A DNA stretch of 64,000 bases from Neorhizobium sp. UBA3556 (GCA_002376235.1 DFNX01000013.1:217521-281520), one strand, 5' to 3'. Shown: positions 6,827 to 17,996, counted from the stretch's first letter. Notes: generated from the letters alone by a model not told the origin. A program made the numbers and translations.

Positions 6827-8605
6827 TCAAAAATCCTCCCAGCCGGGGTCGACGGCAAGCGCGGCAGATCCGGCCGTGCGGAACTGTTGCGCGGGGCGGC
6901 TCGGCTTGGGTGCTGATCGCATGGCCGGCGCTGCTGCCGGCGCAGGCATGGCTGCGCGCCCGTTTGCCTGGCCGAAACGGAACTGCTCGAGCAGTGCAAA
7001 CAGCGCCTGTGACTCATTGGCCAGACTGCGGCTTGCGGCGGTCTGTTGTTCGACCATCGCCGCATTCTGCTGCGTGCCCTGATCCACGTCGTTGATCGCA
7101 TGGTTGATATTGCCAAGCGCCAGCGATTGCTCGCGGGAAGCGTCGATGATGGCCATGATATCGGAATTGATGTGATGCACCTGTCCGCCGATTTCCTGCA
7201 GCGCGGCTCCGGCCTTGCTGACGAGGTCGACGCCACTTGCCACATGATTGCCGGACGTGGTGATCAGGGCCTTGATTTCCTTGGCGGCACCGGCGGAGCG
7301 CTGTGCCAGTTCACGCACTTCCTGCGCCACGACGGCAAAACCCTTGCCGGCTTCACCAGCTCGCGCTGCCTCGACACCGGCGTTGAGAGCGAGAAGGTTG
7401 GTCTGGAAGGCAATCTCGTCGATGACGCCGATAATGTTGGAAATCTCGCGTGATGAGTTGTCGATCGAATCCATGGCGCGGATTGCCTCGCGAACGATCT
7501 CGCCCGAGCGTTCGGCATCCGCCTTGGCGCGATTGACCAGCGCACCGGATTCTTCCGCACGCTTGCTGGAATCCTTGACGGTTGTGGTGATTTCTTCGAG
7601 AGCGGCCGCGGTCTCTTCCACAGACCCGGCCTGGCGCTCCGTCCGCTGCGCGAGATCGTCGGCTGCGACGCGCACTTCGTTGGAACTCGAAGCGATCGCG
7701 CGGGCATTGTCCGCAACAGTTGCCATGGCATCACGCAGCTTGGTGGATGCGGTGTTGAAATCGATGCGGAGCTTTTCCAGGGACGCGATGAAGGGAGTGT
7801 CGATCGTCTGGGAAAGGTCACCCCCCGCCATGTTGGTCAGGCAGGACGCCAGTTTTTCGACGTTTTCCACCCGCTGCGTCACGTCGGTCGCGAACTTGAC
7901 GACCTTGATGACATTGCCGGCATCGTCGAAGACAGGATTGTAAGAGGCCTGGATGAAGACATTGCGTCCTCCTTTGGCAACGCGTGTAAACTCACCCGCA
8001 ACAAACTCGCCCGACAGCAGCCGTTCCCAGAAACGTGCATAATCCGCGGAAGCGGCATATGCCTGGTCGACGAATATTCGGTGATGTCGTCCTACGATTT
8101 CGCTGAGGTTATAACCCAGCGTGGACAGAAAATTTTCGTTGGCACCAATGATCGTACCATCCGTATTGAATTCGATCGTTGCCTGGGCACGGGAGATGGC
8201 GTTGATTTTCGCGGACGTGTCGAGCGCGTGCAATTTCGATTCGGTAATGTCATTGGCAAATTTGACGACCTTGATCACCTTGCCATTGCTATTCTTGACC
8301 GGATTGTAGTTGCCGCGAATGAAGACTTCCCGGCCGCCTTTCGCAATCCGTTTGAAATCGCTCGCAAAGAACTGGCCGTTTCTCAACGCGTTCCAGAAAG
8401 TCGTATAGTCCGGCGACTTCGCATAACTGGCTTCGACAAACAGGCTGTGATCTTTGCCGATTATCTCCTGAGGTTGATAGCCCATCAGATCGCAGAAATT
8501 CTTGTTAGCCTTGATAATCCGCCCCTCCAAGTCGAATTCGATGATCGCCATCGACAGATCGAGAGTGTTGAGCACTTGGTCTGAACTGGATTGGAACGGA
8601 AACAT
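6827..8605 (-). CDS. Soluble methyl-accepting chemotaxis protein with two PAS domains
   Basis: A 592-residue chemoreceptor without membrane segments, so it should be cytoplasmic. Two similar PAS domains lie at about 10-125 and 130-250; both end in a near-identical block (KVVKFANDIT and KVVKFATDVT) and share FWNALRNG/FWERLLSG patterns, which points to a tandem duplication. A HAMP-like linker follows, then the methyl-accepting signalling domain (about 300-540) with the hairpin-tip region IDEIAFQTNLLALNAGVEAARAGE. After an Ala/Pro-rich linker the protein ends in GWEDF, a CheR-tethering-type pentapeptide. PAS domains suggest redox, light or small-molecule sensing. A CtrA-type site and an imperfect palindrome (8652-8671) lie upstream. 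Confidence 0.95.
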   Translation of the reverse strand: MFPFQSSSDQVLNTLDLSMAIIEFDLEGRIIKANKNFCDLMGYQPQEIIGKDHSLFVEASYAKSPDYTTFWNALRNGQFFASDFKRIAKGGREVFIRGNYNPVKNSNGKVIKVVKFANDITESKLHALDTSAKINAISRAQATIEFNTDGTIIGANENFLSTLGYNLSEIVGRHHRIFVDQAYAASADYARFWERLLSGEFVAGEFTRVAKGGRNVFIQASYNPVFDDAGNVIKVVKFATDVTQRVENVEKLASCLTNMAGGDLSQTIDTPFIASLEKLRIDFNTASTKLRDAMATVADNARAIASSSNEVRVAADDLAQRTERQAGSVEETAAALEEITTTVKDSSKRAEESGALVNRAKADAERSGEIVREAIRAMDSIDNSSREISNIIGVIDEIAFQTNLLALNAGVEAARAGEAGKGFAVVAQEVRELAQRSAGAAKEIKALITTSGNHVASGVDLVSKAGAALQEIGGQVHHINSDIMAIIDASREQSLALGNINHAINDVDQGTQQNAAMVEQQTAASRSLANESQALFALLEQFRFGQANGRAAMPAPAAAPAMRSAPKPSRPAQQFRTAGSAALAVDPGWEDF

Positions 8606-8651
8606 GTTTGGTTATCCTCAAGGCAAGACGTGGACTACTGCGGTAATTATA

Positions 8652-8671
8652 CTGAAAATACAGTATTTCAG
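8652..8671. repeat. Imperfect palindrome upstream of the chemoreceptor gene
   Basis: The arms CTGAA-A-ATAC and GTATTTCAG are inverted copies apart from one extra A, around a single central base. It lies 47 bases before the chemoreceptor start and could be an operator. Confidence 0.35.
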
Positions 8672-8765
8672 TTAAACTACTGATAATGCAGGAAGTTATT
8701 GCTTGCCATGTAGGGTTTTGCCGAATGCCTTGCCTGCACGCGAGGGGTGTTTCTGCGGGTCGATC

Positions 8766-8781
8766 TTAACGGTTTGTTAAC
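8766..8781 (+). promoter_or_regulatory. CtrA-type binding site
   Basis: TTAA at 8766-8769, seven bases, then TTAAC at 8777-8781: an exact match to the CtrA full-site pattern TTAA-N7-TTAAC. It lies in the divergent region between the chemoreceptor (start 8605, minus) and the small gene at 8852 (plus). Confidence 0.55.
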
Positions 8782-8851
8782 CTTGTTGCCGGAGTCTCTC
8801 CGATACTCGCCGTCATGGCGTTCGGTTGAAATCATCGGCAAGGAGAAGAGC

Positions 8852-9091
8852 ATGACGCTCCAGACACTGCCCGGTAGGATACTCGACAATGCGCATCACA
8901 CGCTGCTCCTGATGAAGCAGGATGCAGTATGCCACGCTGTCTGCGTGATAAATGACAGCCGCATCGGAAATGTCCGGTCGAAACTCGGCCTCATCGAAAC
9001 GATTGCAAGCCGCAAGCTCGACCATGGCGAAGTGGCCTTTGACGGGCGGGTATGGATTACCCTTTCGGACCTTCCGCATCCCTGCAATTAA
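8852..9091 (+). CDS. Small hypothetical protein
   Basis: A 79-residue protein starting at the ATG at 8852 behind AGGAG (8841-8845). It contains no signal peptide or membrane helix. The middle is predicted helical and includes two cysteines in VCHAVCV; the end reads like a short beta-rich unit (GEVAFDGRVWITL). I do not recognise a family. A CtrA-type site lies about 70 bases upstream. A rival reading frame on the other strand (8813-9079) lacks a ribosome binding site and was not chosen. Confidence 0.55.
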   Translation: MTLQTLPGRILDNAHHTLLLMKQDAVCHAVCVINDSRIGNVRSKLGLIETIASRKLDHGEVAFDGRVWITLSDLPHPCN

Positions 9092-9151
9092 AGCGCTCGA
9101 AACGAATCCGAAGGTTTGTGACAGACTTTGGTCGTGATCGCTTTCCGGGCG

Positions 9152-12088
9152 TCATTGCCTGGTCGTGACACTTTCGATGATCTTGGCGATGTCCTTCTCG
9201 TTATAAGGCTTGCGCAGCAGCCCTGCTTGCGGGGGAGCGTCATCCGGCCGGTAATTTTCACCGGTTGCAAAAATGACGGCGAGGCTGGGCCTCGTCACAA
9301 GTGCGCGCTGCACCAGTTCTCCGCCGCTGAAATCCGGCAAGCCGATATCGGTCAGCAGAAGATCGATTTCCACGGTCGCCAGTTCCGCCAAAGCTTCATG
9401 TCCACTCGCGGCCTCGATCACATCATGCCCGAGTTCCATCAGTATTTCGGCTGTGTTGCTGCGGATGAGAAAGTCGTCCTCGACCAACAATATCCTCAAT
9501 GCAGCCGACGAGATTTGCACGTCCGATTCGGATGCTGAGGTTCTCTGCGCTGATGCCTGCTCCACCTGCTTCTGGTTGCCAATCACATGGCGGATGCGAC
9601 GCGCCAGTGCCTCGCGTGTATAGGGTTTTGACAGAAGCTCGACGCCGACATCGAGAATGCCGCCATGGACGATTGAGTTTTCCGTATAGCCAGAGGTGAA
9701 AAGTACTGCGAGATTGGGTAGTCGCTCCTTGGCGCGGCGTGCCATTTCCCGGCTCTTCAGTGGGCCAGGCATGACGACATCGGTGAAGATCACATCGATA
9801 GGGATGCCGCTCTCGACGACATTAAGGCCCGCCTGGGCATCCTTGGCGGAAAGGACCCGATAACCGAGATCGGTCAGCGTCTCGATAACGGTGGTACGGA
9901 CCTCCTCGTCGTCTTCGACCACGAGCACGGTTTCTGTTCCGCCGACGACCGGGCCCGCCTGGATGACGACCTCGCGATCCTCGTCGGCAACCGAGCGGGG
10001 AAGATAGACCTTTACCGTCGTACCCTGACCGACTTCGCTGTAGATTTTTACATGGCCGCCTGACTGCTTGACGAAACCATAGACCATGGAAAGGCCAAGC
10101 CCGGTTCCCTTGCCTTCCGGCTTGGTCGAGAAAAACGGCTCGAACACTTTCTCCAATACTTCGGGCGTCATGCCGGAGCCGGTATCGGTAACCGCGAGCA
10201 GCACATATTGGCCTGCCGCCACTTCCGCATGGGCGCGGGCATAATCCTGGTCGAGAAAGGCATTGCCAACTTCTATCGTCAGCTTGCCCGATCCCTCCAT
10301 CGCGTCGCGAGCATTGATGGCGAGATTGAGCAGTGCATTTTCAACCTGTGTCGGGTCGGCATAGGTGTTCCACAGCCCGCCGCTGGCGATGACTTCCACC
10401 TCGACTGCCTCGCCAAGCGAGCGTCGCAGAAGATCATCCATGCCGGCGATGAAACGGCCGATATTGATGACACGCGGTTCCAGCGCTTGCCGACGGCCGA
10501 AGGCGAGCAGTTGGCTCGCGAGCTTCGCGCCGCGATTGACGCCTGCAAGCGCGTTGGCGACCCGCCGTTCGGCTTGTTCGTTACCGCTTACATCCTTGGC
10601 GAGAAGCTGCAGATTGCCGGCAACGACCTGCAGCAGGTTGTTAAAATCGTGCGCCACGCCACCGGTCAACTGGCCGATCGATTCCATTTTCTGCGCTTGC
10701 TGCAGCGCGCGTTCGGCTATTCGCCGCTCGGCAATCTCCGCTTCAACACGGGCTTCCAGACTCTCGTTGAGCTGCCTGAGCTGTTCCTCGGCGCGAATGC
10801 GGTGGCGCACCTGCCGCTCCAGATTGCTGGCATGTTCCTGCAGGCTTGCTTCCGCCGCGCGCTGTTCGGTGATGTCGGTATGGACGCCGACCCATTCCTC
10901 GATCTCGCCATCTGCGTCTATGATCGGTACGCCCCGGATCGAGAACGTACGGTAAATCCCGTCATGACGGCGGACCCGATGTTCCCAAATATAGGTCGAT
11001 TTGGACGCGACGGCGGCCTGCCAGCTGGCGACCGAACCGGCTCGGTCATCCGGATGAACCGCGTCCGACCAGCCGTAATTCTGATATTCGTCGAAACTCT
11101 GGCCGGTGAGCGAGGCCCAGCCGGCCTGCTCGCCCAGCATGCGGCCGTCTGCCGTGTTGGTCCACAGCACACCATGGATGGCATTGACGGCCGCCCGGAA
11201 GCGATCATTGCTGCGGCGAAGGGCATTTTCGGATTGCTTGCGGGCCTCGACATCAATGATCAGCACATAGATGCCGTCAATCTCCCCCTGGGATGTACGC
11301 CGCGGCACATAGCGGACTTCCGCTGTCCGGCTTTCTCCATCGGGCCTGCGGATCACCGCGTCGTTGATGATTGCTTCGCCGGAGAAAGCCTTGTTTATGA
11401 AAGGGATGCGGGTCTTGTAATAATCTTGGCCGACAATGTCCGCTACATGTTTGCCGATCACGTCGGCGGCGGGAAGGCCGAACCAGTCGCGATATCCTTC
11501 ATTGGCAAAGCGATAGATGCCTTCGCGGTCGATGAAACCGACCAGAATGGGCAGTGCGTTTGTAAGTCGGGCAAGTTCCTCGCGGCTTTCCGCCAGCGCC
11601 GTGACGGCTTTCACCCTGTCGGTGTTCTCGAGAACGGTGCAAAGCACGCCGTCGACCTTGCCGCTTTCGGCATAAATTGGCGTGTAGAACAGATCGAAGA
11701 TGACGTCTTCCGGAGTTCCGTGGCGGTGAAGCACCAGCACCTGGTCACGGAAAGATTGCACCTCGCCGCGAAAGCCAGCTTCCAGGATCTTCTTATTCCA
11801 ATCCCAGATTTCAGGCCAGATACCGGGGACGGTGCCGCCGAGCGCGCGAGGATGGTAACTGCCGGCGATCTCGATATAGCCGTCATTATAGATCATCACA
11901 TGGTCGTCGCCCCACATCAGCACTTGCGGGATAGGCGAATTGACCATCGAATTGACCTTGATCCGCAGATGCTGCGGCCACTCGGCAATCGGGCCGAGCG
12001 AGGTTTTCGACCAGTCGAATGCGCGTACAAGTTCCCCCGCTTCGCCTCCGCCAATTGGCCAATGGGCGGATACGACCTGATAGTTCAT
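9152..12088 (-). CDS. Large hybrid histidine kinase: PAS sensors, kinase core and two receiver domains
   Basis: A 978-residue soluble protein when started at the ATG at 12088, which begins at the recognisable N-terminus rather than the 53-residue upstream extension. Order: an N-terminal PAS-like sensor (LGPIAEWPQHLR region, typical of rhizobial PAS kinases), two further PAS domains, a coiled-coil, HisKA with phospho-His H480 (GVAHDFNN), HATPase_c with DTGSGM and GTGLGLS motifs, and two receiver domains with phospho-acceptor Asp at D770 (FTDVVMP) and D914 (LTDIGLP). A hybrid kinase with two receivers can relay phosphate onward; no phosphotransfer protein or regulator lies next to it. The signal is unknown; PAS domains suggest an intracellular cue such as light or redox. 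Confidence 0.93.
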   Translation of the reverse strand: MNYQVVSAHWPIGGGEAGELVRAFDWSKTSLGPIAEWPQHLRIKVNSMVNSPIPQVLMWGDDHVMIYNDGYIEIAGSYHPRALGGTVPGIWPEIWDWNKKILEAGFRGEVQSFRDQVLVLHRHGTPEDVIFDLFYTPIYAESGKVDGVLCTVLENTDRVKAVTALAESREELARLTNALPILVGFIDREGIYRFANEGYRDWFGLPAADVIGKHVADIVGQDYYKTRIPFINKAFSGEAIINDAVIRRPDGESRTAEVRYVPRRTSQGEIDGIYVLIIDVEARKQSENALRRSNDRFRAAVNAIHGVLWTNTADGRMLGEQAGWASLTGQSFDEYQNYGWSDAVHPDDRAGSVASWQAAVASKSTYIWEHRVRRHDGIYRTFSIRGVPIIDADGEIEEWVGVHTDITEQRAAEASLQEHASNLERQVRHRIRAEEQLRQLNESLEARVEAEIAERRIAERALQQAQKMESIGQLTGGVAHDFNNLLQVVAGNLQLLAKDVSGNEQAERRVANALAGVNRGAKLASQLLAFGRRQALEPRVINIGRFIAGMDDLLRRSLGEAVEVEVIASGGLWNTYADPTQVENALLNLAINARDAMEGSGKLTIEVGNAFLDQDYARAHAEVAAGQYVLLAVTDTGSGMTPEVLEKVFEPFFSTKPEGKGTGLGLSMVYGFVKQSGGHVKIYSEVGQGTTVKVYLPRSVADEDREVVIQAGPVVGGTETVLVVEDDEEVRTTVIETLTDLGYRVLSAKDAQAGLNVVESGIPIDVIFTDVVMPGPLKSREMARRAKERLPNLAVLFTSGYTENSIVHGGILDVGVELLSKPYTREALARRIRHVIGNQKQVEQASAQRTSASESDVQISSAALRILLVEDDFLIRSNTAEILMELGHDVIEAASGHEALAELATVEIDLLLTDIGLPDFSGGELVQRALVTRPSLAVIFATGENYRPDDAPPQAGLLRKPYNEKDIAKIIESVTTRQ

Positions 12089-12239
12089 GAAGTCACCGAG
12101 ACATGGATTAGGACAAGCGCCGACTATATGGAGCAGCACCCCTGTTTTCCAAGATGTTTCAAGCAGAATTCCGCGATTGCCGATGAACCGTACGGTCTTG
12201 GCATAAAGACGGCAGTGAGACCTGCTTTCGATATCTGTT

Positions 12240-13175
12240 TCAGGCAATCAAAAGATAGGCCGAGATCGTCAGCACCGAGAGTATGGTCGTGATCAACACC
12301 ACACGTCCCGTCAGGCTTGCTTCCCTGTTGTAGAATTCCGCCAGCATGAAAGGCCCGGTGCCGGTCGGCAAGGTGGCAAGCAGGACCGCGATATGCACGG
12401 AGCTTGTCGGCAGGCCAAGCAATGGGCCGGCAACCACCCAGGTCACAAACGGATGTGCGATCAGTTTGAGTATGACCAGAATGCTCGTGGTGGATAGCCT
12501 GTTTGCCGCCGGTGCGGCCTGTGGGCCTGCCAGGAAGAGGCCGAGTGCTATGAGCGCGCAAGGAGAGGCGGCGCCCGAAAGCAGCTTCATGAATGTGTGG
12601 ACTGGCTGCGGCAGCGCCCAGCCGGAAAGCATGAAGATGGCACCGAGCACGGGTGCAACGAGCAACGGGTTTTTGCACAGTGAGGCAAAAGTCTTGAACA
12701 CGATGTCGCGTCTGCGGGTTTCCGATTGCAGCCCGACCTCGATAAGGATGATCGCCACCGCAAACAGCACGCACACGGTGAGAATGGTCGCAATCAGCGT
12801 CGGCGCCATGCCGCTGTCGCCGACCAAGGACAGGACGAGCGGAAAGCCTACAAACCCCGTATTCGCATAACTTGCATTCAGCGCATCGATCGCGGCATCG
12901 GCGAGATGTCGGCCCTTGGCCATTCGCCACAAAAGCGTGCCGGCAAAAATGACCGCGCACCCGGCGCTGAACGCGAGAATGAAACCAGGTTGCCAGATCT
13001 GCTCGGGTTTCGCATTCGCCATGATATCGAACAGCAGCGCCGGCAGGGCCAGGTAAACGACCAGCCGGTTAACCTCGCGCGTCGCATTCGGGCCAAGTGC
13101 CCCGCTTTTTCGGGCAATCCATCCGGCAAGGATAAGGCTGAAGATGGGAAGGACAATGAGGAGATTGGTCAGCAT
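12240..13175 (-). CDS. AEC-family transporter (auxin efflux carrier fold)
   Basis: A 311-residue integral membrane protein with about ten hydrophobic helices in two inverted halves, typical of AEC/MdcF-type carriers in length and pattern (N-terminal LPIFSLILAGWIARKSG; C-terminal PTGTGPFMLAEFYNRE). Bacterial members carry organic acids such as malonate or malate out of or into the cell; the substrate is not readable. It is transcribed divergently from a LysR regulator about 100 bases away, an arrangement that usually means the regulator controls the carrier in response to its substrate. Confidence 0.9.
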   Translation of the reverse strand: MLTNLLIVLPIFSLILAGWIARKSGALGPNATREVNRLVVYLALPALLFDIMANAKPEQIWQPGFILAFSAGCAVIFAGTLLWRMAKGRHLADAAIDALNASYANTGFVGFPLVLSLVGDSGMAPTLIATILTVCVLFAVAIILIEVGLQSETRRRDIVFKTFASLCKNPLLVAPVLGAIFMLSGWALPQPVHTFMKLLSGAASPCALIALGLFLAGPQAAPAANRLSTTSILVILKLIAHPFVTWVVAGPLLGLPTSSVHIAVLLATLPTGTGPFMLAEFYNREASLTGRVVLITTILSVLTISAYLLIA

Positions 13176-13273
13176 TTAGGGTAGCTCGGCGTGGCAATGT
13201 CTTTTGCCTAACGCGCCAGATCGATATAATCCAATGTCATTCAAATGCGAGATTGATGCTCTGGAGGTATCGA

Positions 13274-14152
13274 ATGGACACGCGCCACATGCGCTATTTC
13301 GTGGCTCTGGCGGAGACACTGCATTTCGGCCAGGCGGCGGCGCGCATGAACATGAGCCAACCGCCTTTCAGCCGCCAGATTGCGGCGATCGAAAAGACAC
13401 TCGGTGTTCGGTTGTTCGAGCGCAATTCGCGCAATGTCGTACTGACGTCGGCCGGCAAGCATTTCCTTACCGATTGTCGAGCCGTTCTGGCTGGCTTCGA
13501 AGCGGCCTGCCGAGATGTTCAGCTTGTCGCAAGCGGCGCCAAGGGTGAGTTGAAGCTGGGCTTCACCATGTATGCTGCGCAGACCATCGTGCCGAAACTG
13601 GTACGCCTCCTGTCCGATGCCGCGCCCGATCTGCGGCTCGTCCTAGAAGAACGGTTGCCCGCCGATATCGATGAGCTTCTGGTCGAAGGGCGGCTGGATG
13701 CCGCGGTGACGCTGGGAAATTCGACAGCGCCCCATCTGCAGACCCGCTTCCTCGCGCGTGACCGCCTTCGCTTGATTGTCCATGCCGATCACTCGCTGGC
13801 TTCGGCCGAGCAGCTAGGCCCGCAAGCGCTGGCTTCGGAAAGGCTGATCGCCGCGCCGGCCTCTGTCGTGCCCACATTGCGCTCGGCAATTGGAGCCTAT
13901 TACGCGGCATCTGGTATTGTTCCGCATTTTTCGCTGGAACCGCGCCTGCAGCACACGATCATAAGACTGGTAGGGGAGGGGCTGGGAGTTGCTCTTATTC
14001 CGGAGACGCTCTGCAACGATCTCGGCGAAGCTGTGGTTTCTCGCCCACTGATCGATCCGCCCGAGTTTGATATCGTCCTCTGTGCCCCCGTGGCGTCGAG
14101 GAACCCGGCCGTCGGGCGGCTTTTCGATCTGGTGAAACGGCTGACGTTCTAG
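13274..14152 (+). CDS. LysR-family transcriptional regulator
   Basis: A 292-residue LysR protein. The N-terminal helix-turn-helix is clear (HFGQAAARMNMSQPPFSRQIAAIEK at about residues 17-41, including the Ser-Gln-Pro core), followed by a periplasmic-binding-like effector domain to the end. I chose the ATG at 13274 (MDTRHMRYF) because GGAGG at 13263-13267 precedes it by six bases; the track frame extends seven residues further. It is divergent from the AEC transporter, and a weak TCAA-N8-TTGA repeat (13241-13256) lies between. The stop codon overlaps the opposite-strand oxidoreductase stop by four bases. Confidence 0.93.
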   Translation: MDTRHMRYFVALAETLHFGQAAARMNMSQPPFSRQIAAIEKTLGVRLFERNSRNVVLTSAGKHFLTDCRAVLAGFEAACRDVQLVASGAKGELKLGFTMYAAQTIVPKLVRLLSDAAPDLRLVLEERLPADIDELLVEGRLDAAVTLGNSTAPHLQTRFLARDRLRLIVHADHSLASAEQLGPQALASERLIAAPASVVPTLRSAIGAYYAASGIVPHFSLEPRLQHTIIRLVGEGLGVALIPETLCNDLGEAVVSRPLIDPPEFDIVLCAPVASRNPAVGRLFDLVKRLTF

Positions 14153-15495
14153 AGCGCCGGGCCAAGCTTGATCGGGCTTCCATCCGAAAATCGCGCAAGC
14201 CGGAAGCGGGTGAGATCGTGCCCGGCGGCATTGCCCTGAATGAGATCGGCTACCACGCGTCCGATGCCCGGCCCGATGCCGAAACCATGACCGCTCATGC
14301 CTGTTGCCACGATTAGTCCATCGATAGACTGTGCCCGATCAACGATCGGCACGACATCCGGCATGGCGTCGATCATGCCGGCCCATGTCGTCTTCAGCCG
14401 AACGGGGCCGAGCGTCGGGAACAGTTGCTCGAATTCGTGTTTCAGTGATTGCAGGCCCTTTTGCGAAGGGGCGGGATTGAGGACACGCATCCGCTCGAAC
14501 GGGCTCTGCCTGTCCGCGTCCCAATTCCGCGCCGTCGCCCATCCGTCGGGAAAGCCCTTCGGAGCGACGGGCAGATAACCGATACCGAACGGCTTGTTGA
14601 TGAGGGCGGGCAGATATTTGAGCGCGTGGCGAAACGCATCCGGTCCGATATAGAGCGCGCTCCCGCCACCCGGAGCAAGCGTATAGCCGCCATCCTGCCG
14701 GCGCCGGAAGGCGACTTTTTCATCGACTGCCGCACCGGCATGCACGTCCGGCATGGCCTCGGTCGCGGCAACGGTTGACCGAACGCTAAGCTGCGGGATG
14801 GAAATGCCGTGCTTGCGCAGAAGCAGGGAAGACCACGCCCCGCCGGCGACGAGAACGGTCGAGGCTTCGATGCGGCCGGATTCGGTGATCACGCCACTGA
14901 CTTTGCCGGCGGAGATGTCGAGAGCGCGCGCCGCGCAGTTCTCCACGATCATCACGCCCTTGCGAATGGCAAGACGCGCAAGTGCCGGAACCGCGAGCCA
15001 TGGTTCTGCCCGCATATCCGACGGTGTCCTCATCGCACCATGAAACCGGCGCGCCATGCCGGGAATGAGCTTTGCCGTTTCCGCAGCGCCGAGCAGATGT
15101 GTGTCGATCGCGTGGGGAGCGGCGCTCTTCATGAACGCCTCGAAATCGACCATGTCTTTTTCGGAATTCGCCAGATAGGTGACGCCGGTTTGACTAAGGC
15201 CGATATCCTCGCCGCACTCTGCCGCAAGTTGTTCCCACAGCTGGCAGGCTTCGATGACGATCGGCAACTCGTCCGCATCACGCCCCTGCTTGCGGATCCA
15301 GCCCCAGTTGCGCGAGGATTGCTCCGCCGCGATCCGCCCCTTTTCGACAAGCGTGACCGCCACGCCCTTTTCCGCCAGATAAATTGCCGTGGTGACGCCG
15401 ATCACGCCCCCGCCAATGATCACCACATCCGAGCGTTTCGGCAGCGGGCCGTGAAACTGGATCGGGTCGGCTTCGGAAAAAGGAAAAGTCGGCAC
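14149..15495 (-). CDS. FAD-dependent oxidoreductase, D-amino-acid-oxidase (DAO) family
   Basis: A 448-residue flavoprotein. The dinucleotide-binding motif IIGGGVIGVTTAIYLAEKG is near residues 25-43 and is followed by the VEKGRIAAEQSSRNWGW block seen in rhizobial glycine/D-amino-acid-type oxidases; the C-terminal ATGMSGHGFGIGPGIG completes the FAD site. Such enzymes oxidise amines or imino acids and feed electrons to oxygen or a quinone; the substrate here is not determined. The start is GTG at 15495 with AGGA eight bases upstream. It converges with the LysR gene and its stop overlaps that gene's stop by four bases. Confidence 0.92.
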   Translation of the reverse strand: MPTFPFSEADPIQFHGPLPKRSDVVIIGGGVIGVTTAIYLAEKGVAVTLVEKGRIAAEQSSRNWGWIRKQGRDADELPIVIEACQLWEQLAAECGEDIGLSQTGVTYLANSEKDMVDFEAFMKSAAPHAIDTHLLGAAETAKLIPGMARRFHGAMRTPSDMRAEPWLAVPALARLAIRKGVMIVENCAARALDISAGKVSGVITESGRIEASTVLVAGGAWSSLLLRKHGISIPQLSVRSTVAATEAMPDVHAGAAVDEKVAFRRRQDGGYTLAPGGGSALYIGPDAFRHALKYLPALINKPFGIGYLPVAPKGFPDGWATARNWDADRQSPFERMRVLNPAPSQKGLQSLKHEFEQLFPTLGPVRLKTTWAGMIDAMPDVVPIVDRAQSIDGLIVATGMSGHGFGIGPGIGRVVADLIQGNAAGHDLTRFRLARFSDGSPIKLGPAL

Positions 15496-15690
15496 GGCTT
15501 ATGTCCTGAAATATGTCGTATCACCCAGTCGTAGCCAGTCGAGGAGTGACGGGCAAGGACGAAAGCCGGCCAAAGCGATCGGCCGGAACAGCGGCAATTT
15601 CGCGCGGAAAACAGGGCCTGTGTAATGGGATGGCATACCGGAGAAGCAGCGTATCAAACGCACGGATAGTGTCGAAAACCCCATGTATGA

Positions 15691-16065
15691 TTGAGCTTCC
15701 GATGGCCGGATGAGAGGGGCCTCGTCGTCCAGCACTATGTCGCAGACGAGGCAACCCCCTCCTATTGCCGGATGAACCCGATCTCGGACGTGTTTACGAC
15801 AAGCGGTCAGCGCACCCAGGTCAACGTCATCTGGTAGCTGATCGCCGAAGCGATCGATGGAAACCGCACCCGCTACACAAACCGCGTCACCTGCCATCCG
15901 ACGGATGCGTTCATGGATTTCATCGCCAAGCACGGCTAGACCTTCGATGAGGCCGCAGCCGCCCGCCAGGCCGCAGGCGGCGACCATAACCAGCGCGAAA
16001 CCCCGCTTTTCGCCGAAAGCATCGCCCGCAAGGCGCGCCCGGGCAGCCGCCAAGATCGCGGCTGA
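15691..16065 (+). pseudogene. Decayed coding sequence with in-frame stops (unrecognised conserved protein)
   Basis: In the frame starting at 15691 the sequence reads as a convincing protein (blocks such as VVQHYVADEATPSYCRMN, ISDVFTTSGQRTQVNVIW, TRYTNRVTCHPTDAFMDFI and GDHNQRETPLFAESIARKA) but is broken by TAG at 15835 and TAG at 15937 before a final TGA at 16063. The same frame upstream is also open-looking back to 15550 but carries further stops at 15667 and 15688. Both TAG codons fall inside well-formed protein context, which is what base-substitution decay looks like. The shape resembles START/SRPBCC-type proteins, but I cannot confirm the family. It fills the 680-base gap between the DAO oxidoreductase and lepA. 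Confidence 0.7.
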
Positions 16066-16091
16066 ATGAAGTCTGCCATTTGCAGAACGTA

Positions 16092-16117
16092 AAACGCCGC
16101 CCGTTGAGGCGGCGTTT
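16092..16117 (-). terminator. Terminator hairpin downstream of lepA
   Basis: A perfect 10-bp stem AAACGCCGCC/GGCGGCGTTT with a six-base loop, about 60 bases past the lepA stop; on the minus strand it is followed by TTTTACG. Confidence 0.75.
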
Positions 16118-16175
16118 GCCATAGTGCCGAAGCGCATTGGCCGTTGCGGACAGGCTGAAACGCCTGCCGTAGGGC

Positions 16176-17996
<1,821 letters not shown>

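Noticed and set aside
8813..9079. An 88-codon minus-strand frame opposite the small gene at 8852
   Set aside because: The plus-strand gene has a proper ribosome binding site and a fitting upstream region; the minus frame has neither.
10208..12292. A 694-codon open frame on the plus strand across the hybrid kinase gene
   Set aside because: It is antisense to a clear multi-domain kinase; long antisense frames are expected in GC-rich DNA with strong codon bias, and the translation shows no domain.
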